Assembly: GCA_030613055.1 (NCBI GenBank) | Contig: JAUWMR010000001.1 | Coordinates: 1-64,000, forward strand | Length of the DNA stretch: 64,000 bases | Direction of reading: 5' to 3' | From: Desulfobacteraceae bacterium | Lineage (GTDB): Bacteria > Desulfobacterota > DSM-4660 > Desulfatiglandales > Desulfatiglandaceae | In this document: piece after piece, positions 17,438 to 24,812 of the stretch | Position numbering within the stretch: position 1 is the first letter of the stretch | How the letters are laid out: each line of letters begins with the position of its first letter | The notes under the pieces: model-generated | What the model was told of the DNA's origin: nothing | The model's database searches: none | The model's input: only the letters and a program-made list of their open reading frames with translations | Translations under genes and position numbers: made by a program

Positions 17438-18088
17438 ATGAAAATAGCAATTAGTTCGGATGGAAAAGACCTGAACGCACAAATTGACCCGCGTTTTGGC
17501 AGATGTGCCTATTTCATAATTGTCGATACAGATGATATGAGCTTTGAGGCGTTTGATAATGAAAACATCGCTCTGGGCGGTGGGGCAGGTATTCAATCGG
17601 CCCAGTTCGTGGCTTCAAAAGGGGCCAGGGTCGTTCTTACAGGGAATGTTGGGCCAAATGCCGTGCAAACACTTTCTGCTGCTGGCGTTGAAGTTATTAT
17701 CGGTCAAACAGGCCCGGTAAGAGATACCATTGATAAATTTAAACTGGGGAACCTGAAAAGCACGTCCGAGGCCAATGTCGCTGACCACTTCGGAATGGGC
17801 GGGGCCCCTGGGGTTCCTGAACCTGGAATGGGAATGGGCCGAGGTATGGGCCAGGGTATGGGCAGAGGCATGGGACGCGGTATGGGCAGAGGCATGGGAC
17901 GCGGAATGGGCATGGGCGGAAAAATGGGAGGTGGAATGGGTATGCCCGGACCGGGCGTTCCGGATCAACCTTTCAATGCTCCTTTATCCAAAGAAGATGA
18001 ATTAAAACGTCTTAAAGATCAGGCAAGCTCCTTGCGCAATCAGATTGAGGCTATCGAATCCAGCATCAAGAGTTTAAAAACGGAATAA
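17438..18088 (+). CDS. NifX/ORP-like dinitrogenase cofactor-family protein with Gly-Met-Arg repeats
   Basis: A 216-residue protein. Residues 1-110 form the NifX/NifB-C-terminal (dinitrogenase iron-molybdenum cofactor) fold: ISSDGKDLNAQIDPRFGRCAYFIIVD, then SAQFVASKGARVVLTGNVGPNA. Orange protein (ORP) of Desulfovibrio belongs here and carries a Mo-Cu cluster. Residues about 125-175 are a low-complexity run of GMGRGMGR type encoded by a tandem 24-base unit around 17850-17925. The C-terminus is a short coiled coil (SKEDELKRLKDQASSLRNQIEAIE). GAGGAG precedes the ATG. It is followed by the Mrp-ORP gene. Confidence 0.85.
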   Translation: MKIAISSDGKDLNAQIDPRFGRCAYFIIVDTDDMSFEAFDNENIALGGGAGIQSAQFVASKGARVVLTGNVGPNAVQTLSAAGVEVIIGQTGPVRDTIDKFKLGNLKSTSEANVADHFGMGGAPGVPEPGMGMGRGMGQGMGRGMGRGMGRGMGRGMGMGGKMGGGMGMPGPGVPDQPFNAPLSKEDELKRLKDQASSLRNQIEAIESSIKSLKTE

Positions 18089-18176
18089 GCGGTGAAAAGA
18101 TGGAATAATTCCTGGTAAGGCAACCCACTAAAAAATTAGATGAATCATTTTTCGCAAAATAGGAGGTTAATATTTA

Positions 18177-19433
18177 ATGGCAAACCAAACACAGAGCTGC
18201 GGCATGAACGGCCCGCAGCAACAACATCAACAACAGGACATTGAAATCAAGGAAACCCTGAAACAGATAACAAACAAGATCCTGGTTATGAGTGGAAAAG
18301 GGGGCGTGGGAAAGAGCAGTATCGCTGCCTACCTTTCTGTTATCCTTGCGAAAAAGGGCTACAGGGTTGGACTTATGGACGTGGACCTTCATGGTCCAAG
18401 CATCCCCCGCCTGCTGGGACTGAAAGGTAGTATTGAACCGGGATCACGTGGCGGGAAAGCCCGGCCTGTTAAATACCTGCCAAACATGCAGGTGATCTCA
18501 ATTGAACCCCTTATGGGAGAAGAAAACAAAGACATGGCGACCATCTGGAGGGGGCCCCTTAAAATAGGTGTCATCAGGCAGTTTATCGCCGATATCGAGT
18601 GGTCGGACCTTGACTATTTAATAATTGATTCTCCTCCCGGTACGGGAGATGAGCCCCTGACCGTGGCCCAGACTATACCGGATGCCAGGGCCCTGATTGT
18701 GACAACTCCCCAAGAGATCTCATTAGCTGATGTCAGGAAGTCCATCAATTTTTGCCGCCAGGTGAAAATGGAAATATTAGGACTTGTGGAAAACATGAGT
18801 GGCCTTATATGTCCGCATTGCGGAAAAACCATTGAACTGTTTAAGTCCCACGGCGGGATGCTTACCGCAAAACAGGAAAACTTAAGGCTCCTGGCAAGCC
18901 TGCCGCTTGAGCCTGAGGTAGTACAACAGGGCGATGCTGGCAATGTGAGCATGCTGGATAATGATCAACTCCCGTTCACTAAGGAGTTTAACAAACTGGC
19001 AGATTTAGTCATTAAAACCGGCCCAGCCGAAAAAATACAGCCCACAAAATCACAAGAAGAAGAGAAATCCCCGTCATGGAAAAAGGGTTCTGATGACGCG
19101 AAATTACTGGTGGTTCCCGTAGAGAATGGAAAGCTCTCATCCCATTTCGGGCACTGTGAACAATTTGCATTTATTGAAACAGAAAAAGGAAAGATCACCC
19201 GTACCGAAATGATGCCTCCTCCAAGCCACGAGCCCGGTGTGTTGCCTCGCTGGCTGTACGAACAGGGTGCGGACGTGGTAATAGCCGGAGGAATAGGAGA
19301 AAGCGCAAAGGGCCTTCTCAAGCAAAACGGGATTGAAATTATCATTGGTGCTCCTATGGATGCCCCGGAGGTCCTGGCAAATCAGTATCTTACGGGGACT
19401 CTGTTGACCGGGGACAATGTTTGTGAACACTAA
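18177..19433 (+). CDS. Mrp-ORP fusion: NBP35/Mrp ATPase with C-terminal NifX/ORP domain
   Basis: A 418-residue fusion. The N-terminal Mrp/NBP35 ATPase (about 30-285) has the deviant P-loop SGKGGVGKSS (39-48), MDVDLHGPS, DSPPGTGDEP and the cluster-binding pair C212/C215 in GLICPHCGK. After a charged linker (285-305) comes a NifX/ORP domain (309-418: VVPVENGKLSSHFGHCEQF, then VVIAGGIGESAKGLL). The same architecture is known as MrpORP in Desulfovibrio, proposed in metal-cluster handling and cell division. The gene begins after AGGAGG and follows a stand-alone NifX/ORP-like gene, which may be its partner. Confidence 0.9.
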   Translation: MANQTQSCGMNGPQQQHQQQDIEIKETLKQITNKILVMSGKGGVGKSSIAAYLSVILAKKGYRVGLMDVDLHGPSIPRLLGLKGSIEPGSRGGKARPVKYLPNMQVISIEPLMGEENKDMATIWRGPLKIGVIRQFIADIEWSDLDYLIIDSPPGTGDEPLTVAQTIPDARALIVTTPQEISLADVRKSINFCRQVKMEILGLVENMSGLICPHCGKTIELFKSHGGMLTAKQENLRLLASLPLEPEVVQQGDAGNVSMLDNDQLPFTKEFNKLADLVIKTGPAEKIQPTKSQEEEKSPSWKKGSDDAKLLVVPVENGKLSSHFGHCEQFAFIETEKGKITRTEMMPPPSHEPGVLPRWLYEQGADVVIAGGIGESAKGLLKQNGIEIIIGAPMDAPEVLANQYLTGTLLTGDNVCEH

Positions 19434-19444
19434 AAAGTAAATTT

Positions 19445-19472
19445 GCTAAAGGCTTAAGGCATTAGGCTCAAG
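19445..19472 (+). repeat. Four tandem heptamers
   Basis: Directly after the Mrp-ORP stop, four 7-base units of pattern GCWWWAG (GCTAAAG, GCTTAAG and two variants) run without a break. Near 19773-19786 there are two TATCCCG units, and looser CTAAAG units lie at 19816-19845. No partner in inverted orientation was clear. Confidence 0.65.
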
Positions 19473-19519
19473 CCTGTTTGATTTGGGTTTAGATTCGTTT
19501 TGTATAGGAGGTAAATCAA

Positions 19520-19726
19520 ATGTCACAAAAAGGACAGGGAACAGATGGTGGAGGAAGAGGTCAGGAATCAACCGGCAGGGGACGAGGCGAGGGCGGAGGC
19601 CGCGGTCTGGGCCCTGGAGGGAACTGTGTTTGCCCGAACTGTGGGGAGAAGGCACCCCATGAGCGAGGAACCCCTTGCTTTGAGGTCAAATGCCCTAAGT
19701 GCGGAACGGCCATGACAAGGGACTAA
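19520..19726 (+). CDS. Small Gly/Arg-rich zinc-ribbon protein
   Basis: A 68-residue protein. The first half is low-complexity Gly/Arg/Gln (GGGRGQESTGRGRGEGGGRG); the second half holds two CxxC knuckles, CPNCGEKAPHERG and CPKCGTAMTRD, plus a further Cys (TPCFEVK), the pattern of a zinc ribbon or rubredoxin-like knuckle. A ribosome site AGGAGG lies ahead of the ATG. It sits between Mrp-ORP and the NifU-like gene, and proteins of this type accompany Mrp genes in anaerobes. Function unknown. Confidence 0.7.
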   Translation: MSQKGQGTDGGGRGQESTGRGRGEGGGRGLGPGGNCVCPNCGEKAPHERGTPCFEVKCPKCGTAMTRD

Positions 19727-19903
19727 GTGTTCTAATTCGAATATTCACTGACTTGTTTAGTATCAGGATATCTATCCCGTATCCCGAACAAACCTGAATC
19801 CCAAAAATGAAAAAAGTCTAAAGTGCCTAAAAGAGCGCTAAAGTTGAGGAATGCAGAGACTTCATATTGCTAAAGAACGCCATGAAAGAAACGAAAGGGA
19901 CTT

Positions 19904-20347
19904 ATGAGCAGCGAGCTTGATGATTTTGTTCAGGATTTACAGAACCAGATTTTTGATGAAACCCGTGAGGCATACGGTGATGTAGCCTTTGAGCGGTGGC
20001 AGAACCCTCTCTACATGGGAGCTATGGATATTCCTGATGGACACGGGCGTCTTACCGGCTCCTGCGGTGATACCATGCAGATATTTTTAAGATTTAAAAA
20101 CGGGCGGGTAAAAGAGGCAACGTTTCTTACGGATGGTTGCGGGTCAAGCGCCGTATGCGGTTCATTTGCCGCCGAACTGGCCCTGGACAAAGGCCCTGAT
20201 GAGCTTTTAGAAATCACTGGAGATGCTATTCTAAAAATATTAGGGGGACTGCCCAAGGAAGACGAACACTGCGCATATTTAGCCGGGGAAACTCTTCAGG
20301 AAGCCCTTAACGATTATATGATAAAGCAAAGACCGAAAGACAGATAG
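19904..20347 (+). CDS. NifU-like iron-sulfur cluster scaffold protein
   Basis: A 147-residue protein of the NifU N-terminal/IscU type. The three ligand-cysteine regions are present: GSCGDTM (about 50-56), DGCGSSAVCGS (about 76-86) and EHCAYLAGETL (about 124-134), with ITGDAILKILGG between. Such scaffolds receive sulfur and iron and pass clusters to apoproteins. No cysteine desulfurase is in the window. The context with two NifX/ORP domains and an Mrp ATPase suggests a dedicated cluster-assembly group. AAAGGGA precedes the ATG. Confidence 0.85.
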   Translation: MSSELDDFVQDLQNQIFDETREAYGDVAFERWQNPLYMGAMDIPDGHGRLTGSCGDTMQIFLRFKNGRVKEATFLTDGCGSSAVCGSFAAELALDKGPDELLEITGDAILKILGGLPKEDEHCAYLAGETLQEALNDYMIKQRPKDR

Positions 20348-20379
20348 TTAATTGGTTGAGTAGTTGAGAGATTGAGTGG
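20348..20379 (+). repeat. Four tandem 8-bp units
   Basis: Immediately after the NifU-like stop there are four 8-base units (TTAATTGG, TTGAGTAG and variants), the same family as the arrays at 14790-14966. No inverted partner was seen. Confidence 0.7.
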
Positions 20380-20405
20380 AAACTACACTAATGACAATGG
20401 CTTAA

Positions 20406-20528
20406 CCATTTGATCCCATTTTCACGAAAGCTATGGTTCAGGGACAAACCATCTTTGAATACAATACTGATTCGGAAGCAGGCAGGGCTGTGAGAAGCAT
20501 CTGGGAAGAGTTAGTTGAGAAAATTTAG
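20406..20528 (+). pseudogene. C-terminal remnant of a MinD/Mrp-type P-loop ATPase
   Basis: Forty sense codons followed by TAG read PFDPIFTKAMVQGQTIFEY and NTDSEAGRAVRSIWEELVEKI. This is the usual tail of MinD-superfamily (4Fe-4S) ATPases (F.KAMV.G.TI.EY....SE....IW). An in-frame TAA precedes the first codon and no ATPase core is upstream, so only the tail remains. It presumably derives from a duplicated ATPase gene of this cluster-assembly locus. Confidence 0.6.
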
Positions 20529-20556
20529 TGATGAAATGAAGAGAGGCAAAAAAATA

Positions 20557-20584
20557 TTGACAAAATAAGAATTATTCCTATTAA
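20557..20584 (+). promoter_or_regulatory. Promoter of the Fur-family gene with overlapping dyad
   Basis: TTGACA at 20557-20562 and TATTAA at 20579-20584 with a 16-base spacer. Between them the dyad AATAA, GAA, TTATT resembles the AT-rich boxes bound by Fur/PerR proteins, suggesting autoregulation (inference). The ATG at 20593 lies only eight bases after the -10 box and has no ribosome site, so the transcript may be leaderless. Confidence 0.5.
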
Positions 20585-20592
20585 ATAGTAAT

Positions 20593-21054
20593 ATGCAGAG
20601 CAAAACTTCCAACGATCTTCTTAAATTCTTTATAGATACATGCAAGCAGCAAAATTTAAAGGTAACACCTCAACGCATGGCGATCTACAAGGAACTCATC
20701 AAATCAAAAAACCACCCTTCTGCAGAGGCGATGTTCCAAAAGGTTCGAAGGCAGTTTCACAATATATCTTTTGATACGGTTAACAGAACGCTCTTTACTT
20801 TCTCTGAAATAGGCCTTATCGATATTGTGGAGGGACATGGTCGTCCCCGCCGTTTTGATCCGGATATGAACATGCATCATCATTTTCACTGTATTAAATG
20901 CGGCAACATAACAGACTTTAGAAATGACGCCTATGATAACTTAGAGATCCCAGAGAATATTAAACAAAAATTTATGGTCATTAGAAAAAGAGTTGTTCTT
21001 AAGGGGTCTTGCGACAAGTGCAGCAAAAGAAGCGAGTTTTCCAACGCATCCTAA
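20593..21054 (+). CDS. Fur/PerR-family metal-dependent regulator
   Basis: A 153-residue protein of normal Fur length. The N-terminal winged helix includes KVTPQRMAIYKELIKSKNHPSAEAMF and ISFDTVNRTLFTFSEIGLI; the regulatory site region has MHHHFHCIKCG with CDKCS near the C-terminus, two CxxC pairs for structural zinc. The absence of a long His-rich C-terminus and the overall pattern fit PerR-like peroxide sensors, though Fur or Zur cannot be excluded. Its own promoter carries a Fur-like dyad. Neighbours (cluster assembly, metallo-hydrolases) fit an iron or oxidative-stress role. Confidence 0.88.
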   Translation: MQSKTSNDLLKFFIDTCKQQNLKVTPQRMAIYKELIKSKNHPSAEAMFQKVRRQFHNISFDTVNRTLFTFSEIGLIDIVEGHGRPRRFDPDMNMHHHFHCIKCGNITDFRNDAYDNLEIPENIKQKFMVIRKRVVLKGSCDKCSKRSEFSNAS

Positions 21055-21249
21055 TTAAAGGTTTTTTTAGAGTCATCTAACCTCTATTCAGATTATATTG
21101 GCATGAAAAAACACCTCAAATTTATCTTGCTTTGCTCCTGAAAGAATCTGGTCTGTTCTTTTGGGAGCGAGCCGGTCATATCTTATAAAGGGAGATTGAA
21201 AATTTGGAGAAGGCAGAAAGGAGGTGTGGGGGAATTTTTTCTTTTACAG

Positions 21250-21281
21250 GATATCTGCGTCCCTAAAGGGCGCAGGGTATC
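21250..21281 (+). promoter_or_regulatory. Hairpin in the leader of the exported metallo-hydrolase gene
   Basis: GATA, CTGCG, CCC pair with GGG, CGCAG, TATC around a TAAA loop, forming a strong hairpin about 30 bases before the ATG at 21312. No T-run follows, so it is not a terminator; it could affect mRNA stability or translation. No known riboswitch consensus was recognised in 21055-21311. Confidence 0.4.
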
Positions 21282-21311
21282 TGTTAACTTCCAAGGCAGG
21301 GGGGAAAAGCC

Positions 21312-22355
21312 ATGAAAGGCATGAACAGAAGAGATTTTATGAAGACTGTGGTGATTGGAGGAGCCTCTTTAGGGCTCGGAAGTGCTATTTGGCACAAACC
21401 ATTAGATGCTATGGCGAGCGGAAAGTATGATATCGGCCAGTGCAAGAGCGTGAGTATAAAATGTGTTACAGAGTTGGGCTGGTATGATACAAAAGTGCTT
21501 GTCGGCCAGATGAAAAAGGCGGGAGGCCCGAAGACCAACCAGTGGGCCATTCCCTGGGACCTCGATAATGCCGCGGGAAGCTGTTCCCTTATTGATGTGG
21601 AAAGCCTTGACGGCCGTCATCACAAGTTCCTTCTGGATACCGGGTGGAACACCCAGTACATGGATAAGTGCTTCAAGAGGGAAGGCGTTGACAAGATGCT
21701 GAAAAAGGGTGATATCGAATGCCTTGTCATCAGCCATGAGCACCTCGATCATTATTGGGGCCTGGAGTCAACCCTGAAAAATAATCCTGAGATCAAAATT
21801 TTCATCCCAAGCACATTTTATTCCGAGGGCATGAGTTTTTTGAATGGGACGGATTTCCCCAAGGCCAACGCCAGCAACACTATCCCCCACCGGGGCGACC
21901 TGGTTAAGTGCAAACCGGGACATATAAACAAGCTGTATGATGGCTGCGCGCTCGTGACCTTTGATCTGCCCATTGTGATCCGGGTCAGAGGCGAGGAGTC
22001 TCTGTACTTCAATGTCAAGGATAAGGGTATGGTTTGCGTCACCGGCTGTTGCCACCAGGGTATTCTGACTTTTGCCGAGTTTGCCAGGAATAAGATCGTG
22101 GGCGGTGATAACATGTACGGGGTCTACGGAGGCCTCCACATCGCACCTTTTGGTCCAATCAAGCCTGAAAGGGCGCATCTTATCACGGGCATGGCCGATT
22201 ACAATTTTAAGAAGGTCGCCTGCAATCACTGCACAGGGCTGAAGGCGGTCGAGAAGATGATTGAACTCGACTACCCTGTTGTCAAGGGAACGGGAAGATT
22301 CTCATCCGTGAGTGATCTTTATATCGGTGCCGGAGACGAGGTGTATTTCGGGTAG
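21312..22355 (+). CDS. Tat-exported metallo-beta-lactamase fold hydrolase (COG1237-like)
   Basis: A 347-residue protein with a twin-arginine signal (MNRRDFMKTVVIGGASLGLG). The metal site HEHLDHYWG has His142, His144, Asp146, His147; further ligands are in VTGCCHQGI and GGLHIAPFG, and the end motif NHCTGLKAVEKM is shared with COG1237 enzymes. Known COG1237 relatives include an archaeal dihydropterin-phosphate synthase for methanopterin. Export of such an enzyme is unusual, and folding before export suggests a bound metal cofactor. A second, cytoplasmic member lies at 22717-23676. Confidence 0.85.
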   Translation: MKGMNRRDFMKTVVIGGASLGLGSAIWHKPLDAMASGKYDIGQCKSVSIKCVTELGWYDTKVLVGQMKKAGGPKTNQWAIPWDLDNAAGSCSLIDVESLDGRHHKFLLDTGWNTQYMDKCFKREGVDKMLKKGDIECLVISHEHLDHYWGLESTLKNNPEIKIFIPSTFYSEGMSFLNGTDFPKANASNTIPHRGDLVKCKPGHINKLYDGCALVTFDLPIVIRVRGEESLYFNVKDKGMVCVTGCCHQGILTFAEFARNKIVGGDNMYGVYGGLHIAPFGPIKPERAHLITGMADYNFKKVACNHCTGLKAVEKMIELDYPVVKGTGRFSSVSDLYIGAGDEVYFG

Positions 22356-22404
22356 GACACAGAGATAATCGTCTCGGCATAAAATCCATCCACATCAAAA
22401 CGAA

Positions 22405-22426
22405 GGGGCGGGTTTATACCCGCCCC
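22405..22426 (+). terminator. Terminator-like hairpin
   Basis: A perfect 9-base-pair stem GGGGCGGGT / ACCCGCCCC with a TTAT loop, about 50 bases after the metallo-hydrolase stop, followed by a moderately T-rich stretch. The remaining gap to 22716 has no gene. Confidence 0.6.
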
Positions 22427-22650
22427 GCTCTTATCTTCCACTTTTTTCCTATTTTCAAAATATAACTGCTCAAAGCTACAGGCAATCTTAATGAATAGTG
22501 GTAAATGATTTAACCACTTTCAGTAGGAATTGGAAGATAAATTTACCAGTTTGGAAAGGGAAATATTTTACTTGAAACAAATGAACTAACTCGCAGCCCC
22601 GCTCAGGCGGGATCTCCGTTACTCTCCGACAAGCTACGAGGTATCAAGAG

Positions 22651-22677
22651 CAAAAAATGTACCGCAGCAAGCTGCGG
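22651..22677 (-). terminator. Rho-independent terminator of the second metallo-hydrolase
   Basis: On the minus strand CCGCAGC, TT, GCTGCGG is followed after a few bases by a TTTTTT run (22652-22657), about 40 bases past the stop of the gene at 22717-23676. Confidence 0.65.
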
Positions 22678-22716
22678 GGAATTAACCCTTGTCCGCCTTT
22701 GGCGGATTAAAAGAAA

Positions 22717-23676
22717 TCAGGACAGTGTGAATTTCGATCCCACGCTGTTGAGTATAAAGGAAGCCGGGAATTCTTCTGAGAATCTTTGAATTGCCTTCCA
22801 TCCCGTACAATGCATGGGCACGAGAACCTCCGGATTTATGTTTTTCAATTCTTTTATAGTATCTTCAATAATCCGCTCAAAAAACGGCCCGGAGAGATGA
22901 AAACCGCCAATGATTGTATGGACTTTCTCTATGCCGGCTATCTTTGCGGCAAAAATAACCGTGTTAATAATGCCAGCGTGAGCGCAACCGGAGATAACTA
23001 CTAATCCTTTTCCCTTGAGGTTTACCACTAATGCCTGGTCATCGGCAATGGGATCGTCCTCAATTTTTCCGTCCCTTTCCAGAGTGGCATTGGGGAGGCC
23101 CTTTTCAAACGCTGTAACACGCTCCACTTCACCGGTTACCGCTATCATATTATCGGCCAAAAGGGTCGGTGTCTTGCTCTCCATAAGCTTCACATTTTGA
23201 TTTTGCAGGTCGGCCCTTACAAGGGTTTGTGGAAACTTAAGCTTTCGGCCATCGGCAAGACCAAAATATCTTGGTCCGGTAAACGCCTCCGGGTGCACCA
23301 CTAAAGGGACACGTCCGGGAATCATATCAAGGACTGAATAAAGAGATCCGGTATGATCCATATGACCATGACTTAATACAATGGCCTCTATCTGTTTCAG
23401 GCCTATCCCCAACATTTCTATATTATGCGGGACGCCGATCTGAGAGTAGCCGGTGTCAAAAAGTATGGTATGTTTGTCTTCTCCTCTGTGGACGGTTATA
23501 AGCATGGACAGACCATGTTCTGCTAAGAGAGTATCCGTAGGGATATCGCCTCCTTTTGATAATTGGGGACGTGTGACGACATCTGTGCCCTGAATCAGGA
23601 CATCCACGTAATTATCTATTAGTGTAACGATCTCGACACGGTCCACTTCTTTTAATGAAACTGGTGACGAATTCAT
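22717..23676 (-). CDS. COG1237 metallo-beta-lactamase fold hydrolase
   Basis: A 319-residue cytoplasmic protein without signal peptide. Metal-binding LSHGHMDHTG (about 98-107), SGCAHAGI, IIGGFHLSGPF and the C-terminal VPMHCTGWKAI define the COG1237 family, which includes the archaeal 7,8-dihydropterin-6-methyl-ribofuranosylaminobenzene 5'-phosphate synthase. The true substrate here is unknown. AAAGGAG precedes the ATG. It converges on the exported homologue; each is followed by its own hairpin terminator. Confidence 0.85.
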   Translation of the reverse strand: MNSSPVSLKEVDRVEIVTLIDNYVDVLIQGTDVVTRPQLSKGGDIPTDTLLAEHGLSMLITVHRGEDKHTILFDTGYSQIGVPHNIEMLGIGLKQIEAIVLSHGHMDHTGSLYSVLDMIPGRVPLVVHPEAFTGPRYFGLADGRKLKFPQTLVRADLQNQNVKLMESKTPTLLADNMIAVTGEVERVTAFEKGLPNATLERDGKIEDDPIADDQALVVNLKGKGLVVISGCAHAGIINTVIFAAKIAGIEKVHTIIGGFHLSGPFFERIIEDTIKELKNINPEVLVPMHCTGWKAIQRFSEEFPASFILNSVGSKFTLS

Positions 23677-23750
23677 AGCATTTACTCCTTTCCTTTTTTT
23701 GGGGCCAATCCCTGGTCATTATTCGGTTTTGTAAATCCAATATTTATGGG

Positions 23751-23880
23751 CTCGTAAAAAGTCACCAATACAGTCATTGCGAGCATAGCGAAGCAATCTC
23801 AGGGGATATAACTGCTTAAAATGAGGAGATTGCGTCGTCGCTTTACTCCTCGCAATGATGAGTAAAAAAACTTTTTACGA
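23751..23880. mobile_element. MITE-like element, CTCGTAAAAAGT ends (copy A)
   Basis: CTCGTAAAAAGT at 23751-23762 is inverted at 23870-23880. Nested inside are TCATTGCGAG (23774-23783) and its inverse (23849-23858). The right end supplies the last codons and TAA stop of coaE. Related copies: 33441-33532, 41051-41171, 44243-44385. Confidence 0.75.
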
Positions 23881-24528
23881 ATGCATCATATTTAAGACCT
23901 GCCAGAGGTCTTCCACCTGCTTTTTGGTCTCTTCAATAGGACAGTCGTTATTAATTATAAAATCACTATACATTACCTTTTCACTAATGGGTAGCTGGGC
24001 CTTTAGTATATTTGCCGCTTCTTCTTTGGTGATCCCGTCGCGTGTTATTAGGCGTTCTATTTGCCTGTCCTGTGGGACATAAACAACCAGGATTTGGTGA
24101 ACCAGATGCTGCAACTTTACCTCAAACAGCAAGGGGATGACAGCCTGAATGATTGCATGAGGGTTCTTCTTTGCAATCTCGCTAACCTGGCGGGTAAATT
24201 CCTCGAGAATGCGCGGGTGGCTAATGCTTTCCAGCCTCTTTCTTTTCTCCTCATCCTGAAAAACAATTCCTGAGAGTTTCTTGCGGTCAAGCTGACCATC
24301 TTCAAGAAGGACCTGTTCGCCAAAATAGTCGATGATTTCTTTTAAGATGGGTTTTCCGATTTCCACCACCTGCCTTGCAATCACGTCAAAATCAATAATA
24401 GGCGCACCCAGATCCTTTAACATATCGGCTACAGTTGATTTTCCGCTGGCAATGCCTCCGGTTACACCCAGAAGCAAAGGGTGATATTCGTTTTCTATTT
24501 TCTTCAATTGCTCGTCTACATTACCCAT
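23875..24528 (-). CDS. coaE: Dephospho-CoA kinase
   Basis: A 217-residue kinase that phosphorylates dephospho-CoA in the last step of coenzyme A synthesis. P-loop GGIASGKST at 24-32, then IIDFDVIARQVV (base-binding DAD-like region), the substrate-lid stretch LDRKKLSGIVFQDEEKRKRLESISHPRI and IPLLFE near 130. The N-terminal ten residues before the family core are extra. The last residues (MMHS) and the stop codon come from the end of a MITE-like repeat, so the original C-terminus was probably altered by insertion. Confidence 0.93.
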   Translation of the reverse strand: MGNVDEQLKKIENEYHPLLLGVTGGIASGKSTVADMLKDLGAPIIDFDVIARQVVEIGKPILKEIIDYFGEQVLLEDGQLDRKKLSGIVFQDEEKRKRLESISHPRILEEFTRQVSEIAKKNPHAIIQAVIPLLFEVKLQHLVHQILVVYVPQDRQIERLITRDGITKEEAANILKAQLPISEKVMYSDFIINNDCPIEETKKQVEDLWQVLNMMHS

Positions 24529-24577
24529 GGTAACCGCGACGCCTTCATAATTGGCGTTAGCTCAGTCCAACCTCAAT

Positions 24578-24812
24578 GAGGCTGTGTCGTAATGTCATTG
24601 CGAGGAGCCCCGGGCGGTTGCGAGGCGAAGCCGAAGCAAACTCGGAGCCAGACGTTGAAAGCAGGAATAGACTAAGGTCCGAAATAACCTCAAAAAGGAT
24701 TCCTCGCTTCGCTCGGAACAGGCTCCGCAAACTCGTAAGGCCTCGAAATTAAGGGGATTGCCGCGCTCCCTTCGGTCGCTCGCAATGACCGAAAGGGCTT
24801 GTGACACAGTCT
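24578..24812. repeat. Nested inverted-repeat element
   Basis: Outer arms GAGGCTGTGTC (24578-24588) and GACACAGTCTC (near 24803-24813), inner arms TCATTGCGAG (24595-24604) and CTCGCAATGA (24779-24788). The inner arms are identical to those inside copy A of the CTCGTAAAAAGT element. No gene lies inside. It fills the whole gap between coaE and the FAD oxidase gene. Confidence 0.65.

Noticed and set aside
17615-17968. His/Ser-rich minus-strand frame over the Gly-Met-Arg repeat
   Set aside because: Its repeats are merely the complement of the GMGRGMGR codons in the NifX-like gene.
24541-24600. tRNA-like stretch near TTGGCGTTAGCTCAG
   Set aside because: No acceptor stem, T-loop or anticodon arm could be formed; it is the edge of a repeat element.
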